Of a DNA stretch of 15,644 nucleotides, positions 1 to 8,378 are shown in pieces. The notes beneath the pieces were generated by a model. The model did no database searches, was not told the DNA's origin, and saw nothing but the letters and a program-made list of their open reading frames with translations. Position 1 is the stretch's first letter. Every line of letters starts with the position of its first letter. Made by a program: the position numbers and the translations under genes. Source of the stretch: Polyrhizophydium stewartii (Eukaryota; Chytridiomycota; Chytridiomycetes; Rhizophydiales); NCBI GenBank assembly GCA_027604665.1, contig JADGIZ010000338.1:1-15644 (forward strand), written 5' to 3'.

Positions 1-3
1 AGC

Positions 4-78
4 CGCCCTTGCCGGGAATCGAACCCGGGACACCCGAAGGTGGTAGCGAGCGCCACAACCACTCGACTACACCCCCCG
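4..78 (-). tRNA. tRNA-like relic (probable tRNA pseudogene) with intact A and B boxes
   Basis: Read on the minus strand, a perfect box A (TAGTCGAGTGG, 69 down to 59) and a perfect box B (GGTTCGATTCC, 25 down to 15) lie at normal tRNA spacing. The T arm is a clean 5-bp stem with a 7-nt loop (28 to 12). The rest does not fold as a tRNA. The 3' acceptor strand CAAGGGC does not pair with the 5' strand GGGGGTG. At standard numbering the anticodon stem halves (CTCGC and TTCGG) do not pair, and there is no U33. The TTCGGGT string resembles a tRNA-Pro(CGG) anticodon loop, but the 3' stem half that should follow is missing. I see a tRNA-derived sequence that could still bind TFIIIC; I infer it is not a working tRNA. 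The window edge cuts off its 3' flank. Confidence 0.5.
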
Positions 79-182
79 GATTACGCATACCCTTGGGGCC
101 TCGCGAAAGAAGCCGGCCGTGGCAGCAAAGCGGTGGCCGCCCGTCTCCACACTCGTCGCGGCGTTGAGACGGCCCGAGGGCC

Positions 183-186
183 AAAA
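183..186 (-). terminator. Pol III oligo-T terminator of tRNA-Lys
   Basis: Four consecutive T on the minus strand begin 9 nt beyond the tRNA 3' end. This is the minimal RNA polymerase III stop signal. Confidence 0.6.
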
Positions 187-194
187 GCACAGCA

Positions 195-267
195 AGCCCG
201 ACGTGGGGGTCGAACCCACAACCTTGAGATTAAGAGTCTCACGCTCTACCGATTGAGCTAGCCGGGC
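195..267 (-). tRNA. tRNA-Lys(CTT)
   Basis: The minus strand gives a complete cloverleaf. Acceptor strands GCCCGGC and GTCGGGC pair with one G-U. There is a D arm with GCTC/GAGC, an anticodon stem TGAGA/TCTCA around loop CTCTTAA (U33, anticodon CTT, purine 37), a 5-nt variable loop, and a T arm GTGGG/CCCAC with loop TTCGACC. It has no intron. Boxes A and B are intact and a TTTT run follows. It decodes AAG lysine codons. One oddity is that the base at position 73 reads T, whereas eukaryotic tRNA-Lys usually has G there. Confidence 0.95.
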
Positions 268-270
268 GCC

Positions 271-770
271 CGCTGTGTCGACCTCGCAGCCTGCCCGCAC
301 CCCATTCTTGGCGCTCCTCGCAAACAGACCGCCTCCGATGAGATCAGCCGCCGGCCGCCAGCCCGCGCCGCCACCACACCCCGCGGCCCGCGGCACGGCA
401 CCCACGCCTGCGCCTTGCTCTGCGCAGCACCACACACCTGCACGCCGCGCCGCGGGCACGACCAGCGCGCGGGGGGTGCTGCAGTCCTGTCCATTACCCC
501 TGGCCGCTGCTGGTGTGTGGCTGCTCAAGCTTGGCGGCGCTGGGCTGCCGGCACCCAGGGGCCACACCGGCTCCGCCCCCCTGCCGCCGCCTGCGCGTGC
601 GTGCGTGCGTGCCTGCTCGCGGCCGGGCCTGCAGGCGTTCCCATGCCTAGGTCGCACGGGGGTGCGGGCACAAACGAGGCCGAGTGCAGGACGGAGCGTG
701 ATCTCGGGACAGCCTGTTGGCGACCTTGGCAGCATAATAAAAACAAGCAAGCGGCCACCAGGGGAGCTGG
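271..770. other. Intergenic region, no gene recognised
   Basis: About 500 nt of GC-rich sequence lie between the tRNA-Lys gene and the proteasome 3' end. The open frames here have no recognisable domain, and one of them runs through the tRNA, so I treat them as chance. The only structure I see is a short GCGT tetranucleotide repeat near 593-612. Confidence 0.6.
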
Positions 771-776
771 TTTATT
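771..776 (-). promoter_or_regulatory. Polyadenylation signal AATAAA of the proteasome gene
   Basis: A canonical AATAAA hexamer on the minus strand starts 25 nt past the stop codon of the alpha-1 subunit gene. Confidence 0.7.
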
Positions 777-800
777 GAGCTGCACGCCGTGAGTACGGGC

Positions 801-2323
801 TTAGTCGGTCTCCATGGGAGCGGCGTCGGCCGGCGCATCGCCAGCTGGAGGCGCAGTTGGAGCGGCTGCGGGCGCCTCGGTATCGACGAGCATATCCAGG
901 TACCTGCAACCACTCGGATGTGAGCAGCAAAATCCAGCACTCGCTGCCATGGAGCCACCGCACCTTTGCAGACTATCGCCTTCAATGACGGTAAAGCTGG
1001 TCCCCTTTCCGACGATGCCGATCGTGCAGTTGTTGATGTTGAGCTCCTTGTCCTGCTGAAGCGTGTCGCGCAGTGAGCGCAGTCCGTGCAGGATCAGCTC
1101 GTCCACGGAGGCTGAGGATCCACGAATCAAGGTCAGCGTATCGCAAACATCTTGCCGCAGGGCGTGCACCCAACCGTTGGCAAATGCGTCAACGTGGCGT
1201 TCAAGATACGTGCGCGCAGACTGCGAGCGAGCGCCAATCGACATGGCAAGGTAGTCAAAGTAGTTGCCCGACGGAGCACACTCGTAAAGGTGCGGGCCCG
1301 TTTCCTGCAATCAAGCGTCAGCCCTTGCAAGTGTCGCCATGCCCAAACCACAAACGCACATCGTAGCCAATGACAAGAAGGCCCACTCCGTAGGGACGTT
1401 TGCCATAGCGCTGCGTGTTGATTTGCGCCTCTAAAAAAACACAAGTAATCGAAAGTGAGTTCTTGAGGAAGGTGCTGCGAGACCGCAATGCGGAGAGGCC
1501 GCTTACTATCGCCGATCGACGCAACGATGCGAGAAACGGGCAGGTTGCGACCAAAGATCATTCGCGATTTCATGGCCTCGGAACGCATGTAGTTGCTGCG
1601 CAAGAGTATCATCCATAAAAAAAAAACATATCAGCATGATGCCTGATAATGATGTGCGGGTCGCTTCCGTACCTCAGCACGCGAGCGTCCGACGTCAGGC
1701 CCGCAAAGGCAATGCCCATATGATCGTCGATCTTGAGAACCTTCTTCTGGTACGAGGCAAGCTCGCCCGACGAGCGCTGCCGCGGCGCCGTGGTGAGAGT
1801 AAGAGCCAGGCGCACGTCCAAGTGAGCGGGATGATACACAGAGCTATCGGTCAGCGGGGGGCTACCGTGGAAAGAGGCCAAAGCCGCACGTGCAGCGTGA
1901 AGGCCAGGGTGTATGGGACCAGGCCCACCTTGAGAGCGAGCACCACGGCGTGGGTGTTGGAGCGCACTCCAACGGCGGCCGAGCCCTGCTTGACGGCCTC
2001 GAGAGCGTACTCGACCTGGTGGATGCGGCCCTGTTGAGGGTGTGGGCGAGCGCGAGCGCGCACTGCGTTAGCGTGGCCGGCAACGACCGAGGTCCTGGGG
2101 AGGGTTCGACGGCACGCCGCTCACCTGCGGGGACCAGATTGTGATGTCGCCGTCGTATCTGCCGCGGACCAGGGTGTCAGCGAGAGGCGGGCAGGCTGCG
2201 CCGTCGCGCACGCGAGATGCTGGCTGCGCAAGCGCGCGTCCGTTCGCTGGCACCGTCTCGGTGCACGGCAAGAGACGGGGTGGTGTCGTCGCCCTGGCGC
2301 GGGCCTCACTGTTTCCTGAACAT
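801..2323 (-). CDS. PRE5: 20S proteasome subunit alpha type-1 (yeast Pre5/alpha6)
   Basis: A structural subunit of the outer alpha ring of the 20S proteasome, which gates substrate entry in cytosol and nucleus. The model has nine exons, all with GT/AG introns: 2323-2310, 2158-2125, 2030-1929, 1776-1673, 1595-1507, 1430-1360, 1304-1175, 1111-964 and 903-801. They join in frame to 264 aa, close to the human length of 263. The first exon is only 14 nt (MFRKQ). Family landmarks include [11 protein letters not shown], the alpha-subunit signature [59 protein letters not shown], and [23 protein letters not shown]. The last third diverges and ends in an acidic, Ala/Pro-rich tail (PMETD), as in PSMA1. 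Introns are 55-152 nt. The eighth (904-963, 60 nt) is a multiple of three with no stop, so retention would stay in frame. One donor (GTTGGG at 1174) is atypical but is the only one that keeps phase. Confidence 0.95.
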
Positions 2324-2359
2324 CCCGGCTGATCTCGCGCAAAACGTGGAATCGCCGAG

Positions 2360-3080
2360 GACGTCCAACACCCCGGCCGCGAAGACCCCACCAGCCGCCG
2401 ATTCTCGCTCCACATGCGCTTGGGCATGTTCGACGCCATTGTCCTTGGCAACTTGTGCTACGGCCTCGAGCTCTTCTGTGGCAGCAAGGCCGACCTCGCT
2501 CGGGTGCAGCCCGCGATCAATGCCGGCCTGCGCACCATCTTCGGCGTCCATCCGTCGACGGCAGCCGGCCCGCTGCTGGTCGAGTCGGGCATCGGCCCGC
2601 TCGCGGCGATCTCATTCGGGGTCACTATGTGCTTGTTCAACCGCGCTTACGAGAAGCGCACCCCGATCAAGCTGATCTGCCACAATCCGCAGGCCCACAA
2701 CCCATGCCGCCCACACAAGTGGTGTCTGTCTCGCCGCGTCAGGCAGCAGCGCCGCCCCCACCACGCCGTCGGGCGACCTGACCTGCCCGTCTCCTGTAGG
2801 GACGATCTGCGAAAGCTCGTGCTCGCCCGCACTCTCGCCACGTCGAGCTGCAACGACTCGGCCGACCGATACGCCGCCGCCGGCTTCATCCACACCGCAG
2901 ACTTCGTCCACGACCCGATGTTCGACCAGCCGCGCTCGCTCGGCAAGATGCCAAGCGCGGCTTTGGCACTTTCACGGGCAGCGACAACTCGGGGCAGCTC
3001 AGCACCACGAGATGGATGAATCTGGCCGACAGCCCCTGCTCACTCAGAGCACGGCCTTGATTCAATTGGTGCTTGGCGGT
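2360..3080 (+). mobile_element. Decayed C-terminal part of a LINE-type reverse transcriptase
   Basis: An open frame (2414-3016, readable upstream to about 2365) carries the region after the RT catalytic domain of non-LTR elements. It has the YGLELFCGSKADLARVQ stretch, then LRTIFGVHPSTAAGPLL and ESGIGPLAA, which is the thumb-like block typical of these polymerases. The catalytic core with the YADD box is absent, so the copy is 5'-truncated. After about 2940 the reading continues in other frames: KRGFGTFTGSDNSGQL from about 2953, then DSPLLTQSTALIQLVLGG before a stop near 3080. That implies at least two frameshifts. I infer a dead element. Its left end lies within about 40-90 nt of the start codon of the divergent proteasome gene and so may have replaced promoter sequence. 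Confidence 0.65.
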
Positions 3081-3151
3081 TGACGCCATAAATAACCTTT
3101 TCACCATGACTGAATACGGCCTTGCCTCCATTGGCACTTGGCGGTTGGCGC
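3051..3151 (+). repeat. Imperfect direct repeat, two copies 65 bp apart
   Basis: Copies at 3051-3086 and 3116-3151 share most of about 36 positions, including acggccttg, attgg and cttggcggtt. They sit at the 3' end of the RT relic and may be part of its tail. Confidence 0.6.
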
Positions 3152-3174
3152 AATCTCAGATATTATCCATCACT

Positions 3175-6100
3175 TTAAAAAATTACATTACACTTGGTTT
3201 TGTGAGCATAGTGTTCAGCCGCGATCTGTCGGATCACGGCGGCGTTGACAGCGCCAGTCGCATCGACCATGTCGCCAAACACAGACCCGGCGCGGCCCAG
3301 CAGCACATGCGGCGCATCAAACTCGGCAATGCGGCCGCCGTCCAGCACCAGCGCGCGGTCAAACGCCGCAATCGTGTTGAGCCGGTGCGCAATCGACAGC
3401 ACCGTCGTGGCCGCAAACTGCGTCTCGATCGACTCCTGGATGCGCCGGTCGGCCTCGGCATCGACCGACGCCGTCGCCTCGTCCATGATCAGCACCTTTG
3501 GCTTGGCAAGGATTGCCTTGCACAGGCACATGAGCTGGCGCTGGCCCATCGACAGGTTGGCGCCGTTCTCCTCGACTGCTGCGTCCAGCTTGCCGTCGAG
3601 CGTGCCGACAAAGTCCTTGAGGCCAACGAGGCCGAGCACGGCCCACAGCTCGTCGTCGGTGTACTTGCCCGCAAAGTCGAGGTTGGAGCGCACGGTGCCC
3701 TTGAACAGCACAGGCTCCTGCGGGATGATCTGCAGCCGCGACCGCAGCGTCTTGAGGCCGAGCGACGCAATGTCGACGCCGTCGATGGCGATCGAGCCCT
3801 TGGACGCCTCCATGATGCGGAACAGCGCCGTCATGAGCGTCGACTTGCCCGAGCCTGTGCGGCCGACGACGCCGACCTTCTCGCCCGGCTGGATGTCGAG
3901 CGACAGGTCTTGGATCACGGCGTGGTCCGGGCGGGACGGATACCGGATCTCGAGGTCGCGGATCGACACGGCGCCAGCTGTCGGCCAAGCGCTGTCCTTA
4001 GGTTCAGCGGGCAGCTCGCGCGCGGCCTCGGCTGGCAACCCCTTGGCGTAGTGGATGAGGCGCTCGACCGAGTTGAACTGCGCGTGAGCCTGTCAGCAAC
4101 ATATATCCACGGCAGCGTACTTACTCAGCACTTACCGAAGCCTCAAAGTCGGACAGCGCAACAAACGCTCCGTTTAAAACATGGTTGAGCGACAGCGACG
4201 ACGCCAAAGCGAGAGATGCCATCACGGGCGAGATCAGGTGAGCGACACCAAAAAGCATTACAGCCATTGTGATGGTCGATGCCACGACGCCTAGTCTTAA
4301 GAGCATCCACAGGCGCGCATTAACGACAAGCAAGCCCGAAACAGCGCGTTCGTCCATAACTTGTTCTTGTCTGGTAAGGAACGCAGTCTGGACACGAAGC
4401 GCTCGGATGGTCTCCAGCCCAACGAGCGACTCGGACACGTGCGCCGCCAGAGGCGAACGCATGATCGACATGAGTCGATTCAGGTCGCGGAATGCGGATT
4501 GGTAATACAAGACGATTCCCGCATACAATAGAACCATCACGACAATGTGTGCTATCAGGATGGGATTTGTGAAGCCAATCACAAACGCCGCCGCGAGCAT
4601 CACTGCGACATTTGTAAAAACGGCAGACAGCTGGCCTACCATGCTAACGTCCAATGCTGTGATATCATCGCACATGCGGTTGAGAAGCCGTCCATTCGGC
4701 TGGCCATCGAAAAAGAACATTGGCGCATGGACGAGTCCGTCGAGCGCAACATCGTGGAAGTGCCTGGCAGCGCGGAGTGCGCCTCTGTACAGAGCAAAGA
4801 TGGGCAGTGCTGCGTTGACAATAATCAATCGAACGCAAGGCGAGCAAACGCAGCACATGGCATGATACTGCGGCTTACCGGTAAAAAGCAGCAATCCCAC
4901 GCTCGAGCCAATATAGGCTTGCAAAAACTGGGAATCCGACCAACTCCATGCATGTGCAGTCCACAACGCCAACAGGATTTGGATGAAGGCGTTGCTGGCA
5001 GCGAGCAAAAGTGTGAGCAGCACCAGGACGCCAATAAAGCTCTTCCCCGCTGCGCGAAAATAGGACATGAACGTCGCCGCTTGTACGGCTCCCTTAGCAC
5101 AGCACCCAGTCAGCATCAAATTCGGGCTGCGATCCAGCATCGGGCGCCTTTCTGACCGTGCGTCTATCCTCCTCGATTGGTGCCGCGAGCTCAAACGAAA
5201 AAGTTTTTCCTCGCCTTTTTCGTCCTCGCCTGCCACCTTGGCCGCCTCGGCCTCGGCGTCGTCAAAGTGATAGTCCTTCATGATCTCGGCCAGCGCGCCG
5301 TCCTCGCGCGCCATGAGCTCGCGGAATGCACCAGTCTCGACGACGCGGCCCTCGTCGAGCACAACGACCTTGTCGACCTTGGGCAGCAAGTGCAGCTGGT
5401 GCGTGACAAGGAACACCGTCTTGCCGCGCAGCACGCCGCAGATGGCCTCGTCAAAGACCTTCTTGCCGACATGCGCGTCGAGCGCTGCGATCGGGTCGTC
5501 GAGCAGGTAGATGTCGGCGTCGCGCGCAATGGCGCGGGCGAGCGCAACACGAGCCTTCTGGCCGCCGGACAGGTTGATGCCCTTCTCGCCGATCTGCGTG
5601 CCGAGGCCGTTGGGCAGGATCTCGAGATCGCGGTCGAGGCACGCGGCCGCCACGGCAGCAGGGACTCTGGCGCGCACGGAGTCATCGCCAAAGACAATGT
5701 TCTCCTCGATGGTGCCCGTGAGGATCCAGGGCTCCTGCGCGCAATAAGCGACCGATCCAAACAGCGCCGAGTCGCCGGCCGTCTTGCGCATGCCGCCGAT
5801 CAGCGCCGACAGCAGCGACGACTTGCCCGAGCCGACCGAGCCGACGACGGCCACGAGCGAGCCGCACGGGATGTCGAGTGTGATGTCATGCAGCGCAAAC
5901 GGCGCAAGCTTGTCCGACTCAGCGTCGCCCTCCCAAGCAAACGAGGCGTCTTTGAGCAAGACGGTCAACCCGTGCTGTGCACCGTCTCGCGGCATCCGTC
6001 GTGTCAGTTGTTCTGCGTCGAGCTCATCAGCGGCAAGAAACTGGCAGATGCGGCGGTACGAGACCCGGATCTGCTGTATGAGGCTTTCAACTCAACGTCA

Positions 6101-7669
6101 ACAGAGACATTCATCAAAGAAAGCAGCCCGCAGCTCTTTCACTAACTTCACGAGTCCCGGCGCCGCCTCGACCGGAGCAAAGAGATTCTGCATCAGCGCC
6201 ATGGCGGTGATCACGACTCGTGGGTCCATCTCGTTCCCGAGTAGACTGTAAGCGATAAAGGCGACAATAGGCGTGAACACCTTGGCCGCCATGGAGGAAA
6301 ACGACATGGCCGACTGGATGTTCATGATGCCTGCCAGCGAGCGCACTTGGGCGAGGCGGATGCCTGCGATCTGCGCATGGAAAACGTCCTCGAGCGCCTG
6401 CAGCTTGATGACCTTGACACCTGCGCCATATTAGATCCAGGCCGGGTGGTGTGAGCCGACCATTGGTGAGCTTGGCACACGCACACCAAGCCTGACTTAC
6501 CGTAGAGGAACTCGCGCAAGGCCCTCGTTCTGCTGTCGAGCAAGGCGTAGAAGGCTGCGAGCCGCGTGCGGAGCAGCCGCGCGGCAGGCACCTGCGCGGC
6601 TGCTGCGACGAGCCCGACCGCCAAGGCAATCCAGAACGCCACACCAAGGAGTCGGCCAAGGAGAACCGCGGCAGCGACAAACTGCACGGGCAGCGTCCAG
6701 CAGGTGACCCATACGTTGGGCATATTCGAGAGGAACACGGCGTCGGTCATGATCATGGTGTTGATCCTGCCCTCGGGGAATGCCTGCGCACGCGGGGCCG
6801 CGCACGCGCGGTCAGCGGGCAGTCGTGAAGAGGTGCGGGCGAGGGTTGGAAAGGGGCGGGTCTGATGAGAGCACCTTTCGGGCTCGGTGCGATACTCGCA
6901 GCGCCTTGGCGTACAGAGCGTCGACCAGCGCCGAGCGGACCCAGAGATCAAGGTCCGAGTCCATGGTTGCGTATGTGGTCGTGCACAGCGAGAGCAGGAT
7001 CTGCATCGCAAAGACGAGCAAGGCGAGGCCCACGCCGCTACGCAGGATGGGCGGCGGGTCGCCTTCTCGCGGGTCGAGGATCTTGTCGAGCTCCGGTATC
7101 ATCAGCGGCGACAGGAGCGTGAGCACAACGGCCGCGAGTTGGATCAGGTTGAGCGCGATGCTGCGAGCCCAAGGCGTGAGCAGGCCCCAGGGCTTGTTGC
7201 AGGTGTCGTCGAGGCGCCCACGCACAACTGCGGGAGGACGCCGACGACCATGTGCGCCGCCAGGGAAGGCGCTGGCGAGCCCTTGGTGGCGTGGTCCCGG
7301 ACCTGGGCCATATAGGGCTCGAGCTGCCTCCTGGCGGCCGTGGCGCTGCTGCCGGAGTGCAGGGCTGGCAGATCCTGCGGTAGCCGGTAGTCAGCTGGCC
7401 ACACCCACGCACGCAGTGCCCTGCCCGCCAGGCTTCCGCCGGGTGTGGACAGAGGCTCAGCCCAGGCACGAGATGCCTCTGACATTGAGCTCCAGCGGTC
7501 GCTTGAACCCCTGGACCATCAGGGGCGTGATCCAGCTCAGCGTGACGTAGGCGAGAGGCCCGCGGCGCAGCACGGTGCGCCCCGTGCGTGGATCGACGGC
7601 CGGTGTGCGCTGCGCCGCCCACGGCAGGCGGCTCGGCCGCCCGCTCCCTGTTTCTGAGTTTTGTGTCAT
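3175..7669 (-). CDS. ABCC/MRP-type full ABC transporter
   Basis: A multidrug-resistance-protein-type ATP-driven exporter; substrates of this family are usually organic anions or glutathione conjugates, but here the substrate is unknown. Exons: 7669-7484, 7374-7303, 7192-6875, 6783-6501, 6420-6152, 6073-5237, 5189-5157, 5092-4879, 4809-4136, 4077-3175. All phases agree, giving about 1262 aa. Order: short N-terminus with SWITPLMVQGFKRPLEL (no TMD0, like ABCC4-sized members), TMD1 (about 90-375), NBD1, acidic linker, TMD2 (about 675-960), NBD2. NBD1 has Walker A GSVGSGKS (454-461), LSGGQ (544-548) and LLDDP, with Asp in place of the catalytic Glu, as is usual in NBD1 of MRPs. NBD2 has GRTGSGKS (1034-1041), LSMGQ (1137-1141), VLIMDEATASVD with Glu1162, and His1193. 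The less certain joins are 7193-7302 and the 47-nt intron 5190-5236. The intron 4810-4878 could be read through. The start codon at 7667-7669 fits the family's short N-terminus. Confidence 0.93.
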
Positions 7670-8020
7670 AGCGGTAAAGCTTTTTTGGAGGAATTATGAC
7701 GAACCACATCCGACCACCGCTGCAAGGACCCAGGCAACACGAGCATGGATTCTGTGTTGCCCCAAACCTGCGAGGCACCCAGGATTGATGAGCCGTAACT
7801 CCACCCAGATTCACCTCGAGATCCGGCTGCTGGCCAGTCCCGAGCAGGTCCGCACCCAAGACCTAAAGGAATCAGGCGTTTCGTTCCTTCATTTAGGCGT
7901 CGGGAGGAGGTCCATGTTGCGAGGTTGGATCTGGTGAGTGACGGGAGAGGGGCTGTTGGTTTTCGAAGAGAATACGGGCGAGTTCTCGATCCAACAGCGA
8001 GTGTGCAATGTGTCGGCGCC
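7670..8020. other. Upstream region between divergent ABC transporter and pseudokinase genes
   Basis: I find no supported gene. It must carry the promoter of the minus-strand transporter. A 190-aa minus-strand open frame crosses it, but it shows no domain and runs through the neighbouring Gag relic. Confidence 0.5.
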
Positions 8021-8345
8021 TCTGGGACCATTACGACATCATCTGTTGGCGCAACAAGAACGCGTGAATCAACATGCACTTGCGCGCCATGTTGTACCTG
8101 CAGTAGCCTCTGAAAGACGCACAAGGCAACCCTGTGGCCAAGCAAGACGGCCCACTGTGCTTGCGCCTTCAAAAACAACGTGCTCAAGCATGATATGCGG
8201 CTAGTGCTGAACGCTCTTTGCCACGGCAACGAGACCACGAGTGCGAATCAGCTCTTCAGCGTCATTTTGTGTTCCGAACAAAGGTGTGAGCATTGCCTTG
8301 TCACTTACCGCTTGAGTCCCGTGGCTGTTCGATGGTCTATAGCAT
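8020..8345 (+). pseudogene. Possible Ty1/copia-type Gag N-terminal relic
   Basis: Read forward, the segments HYDIICWRNKNA, INMHLRAMLYLQ, PLKDAQGNPVAKQDGPLCL and LRLQKQRAQA, then in another frame DMRLVLNALCHGNETTSANQ, follow the order seen in copia Gag proteins (a W.nKm..hLra block, a G.P.a block, then a helix ending near a leucine-rich segment). In-frame stops follow NKNA, YLQ and RAQA, and a frame change follows the last of these. I saw no LTR, protease or integrase. The resemblance is by pattern only. Confidence 0.35.
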
Positions 8346-8378
8346 GACGGGTAAGGACAAGAACTTCACGAAAACACA

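Noticed and set aside
67..750. 227-aa minus-strand open frame
   Set aside because: It translates straight through the tRNA-Lys gene and lacks any domain.
3073..4188. 371-aa plus-strand open frame
   Set aside because: It lies antisense to the NBD2 exon of the ABC transporter, has no domain of its own and an arginine/leucine-rich composition typical of mirror frames in GC-rich coding DNA.
5177..6145. 322-aa plus-strand open frame
   Set aside because: Antisense mirror of the NBD1 exon; it crosses a well-supported intron and has no recognisable motif.
7666..8238. 190-aa minus-strand open frame upstream of the transporter
   Set aside because: No family resemblance. It overlaps the transporter start and runs antisense to the Gag-like relic.
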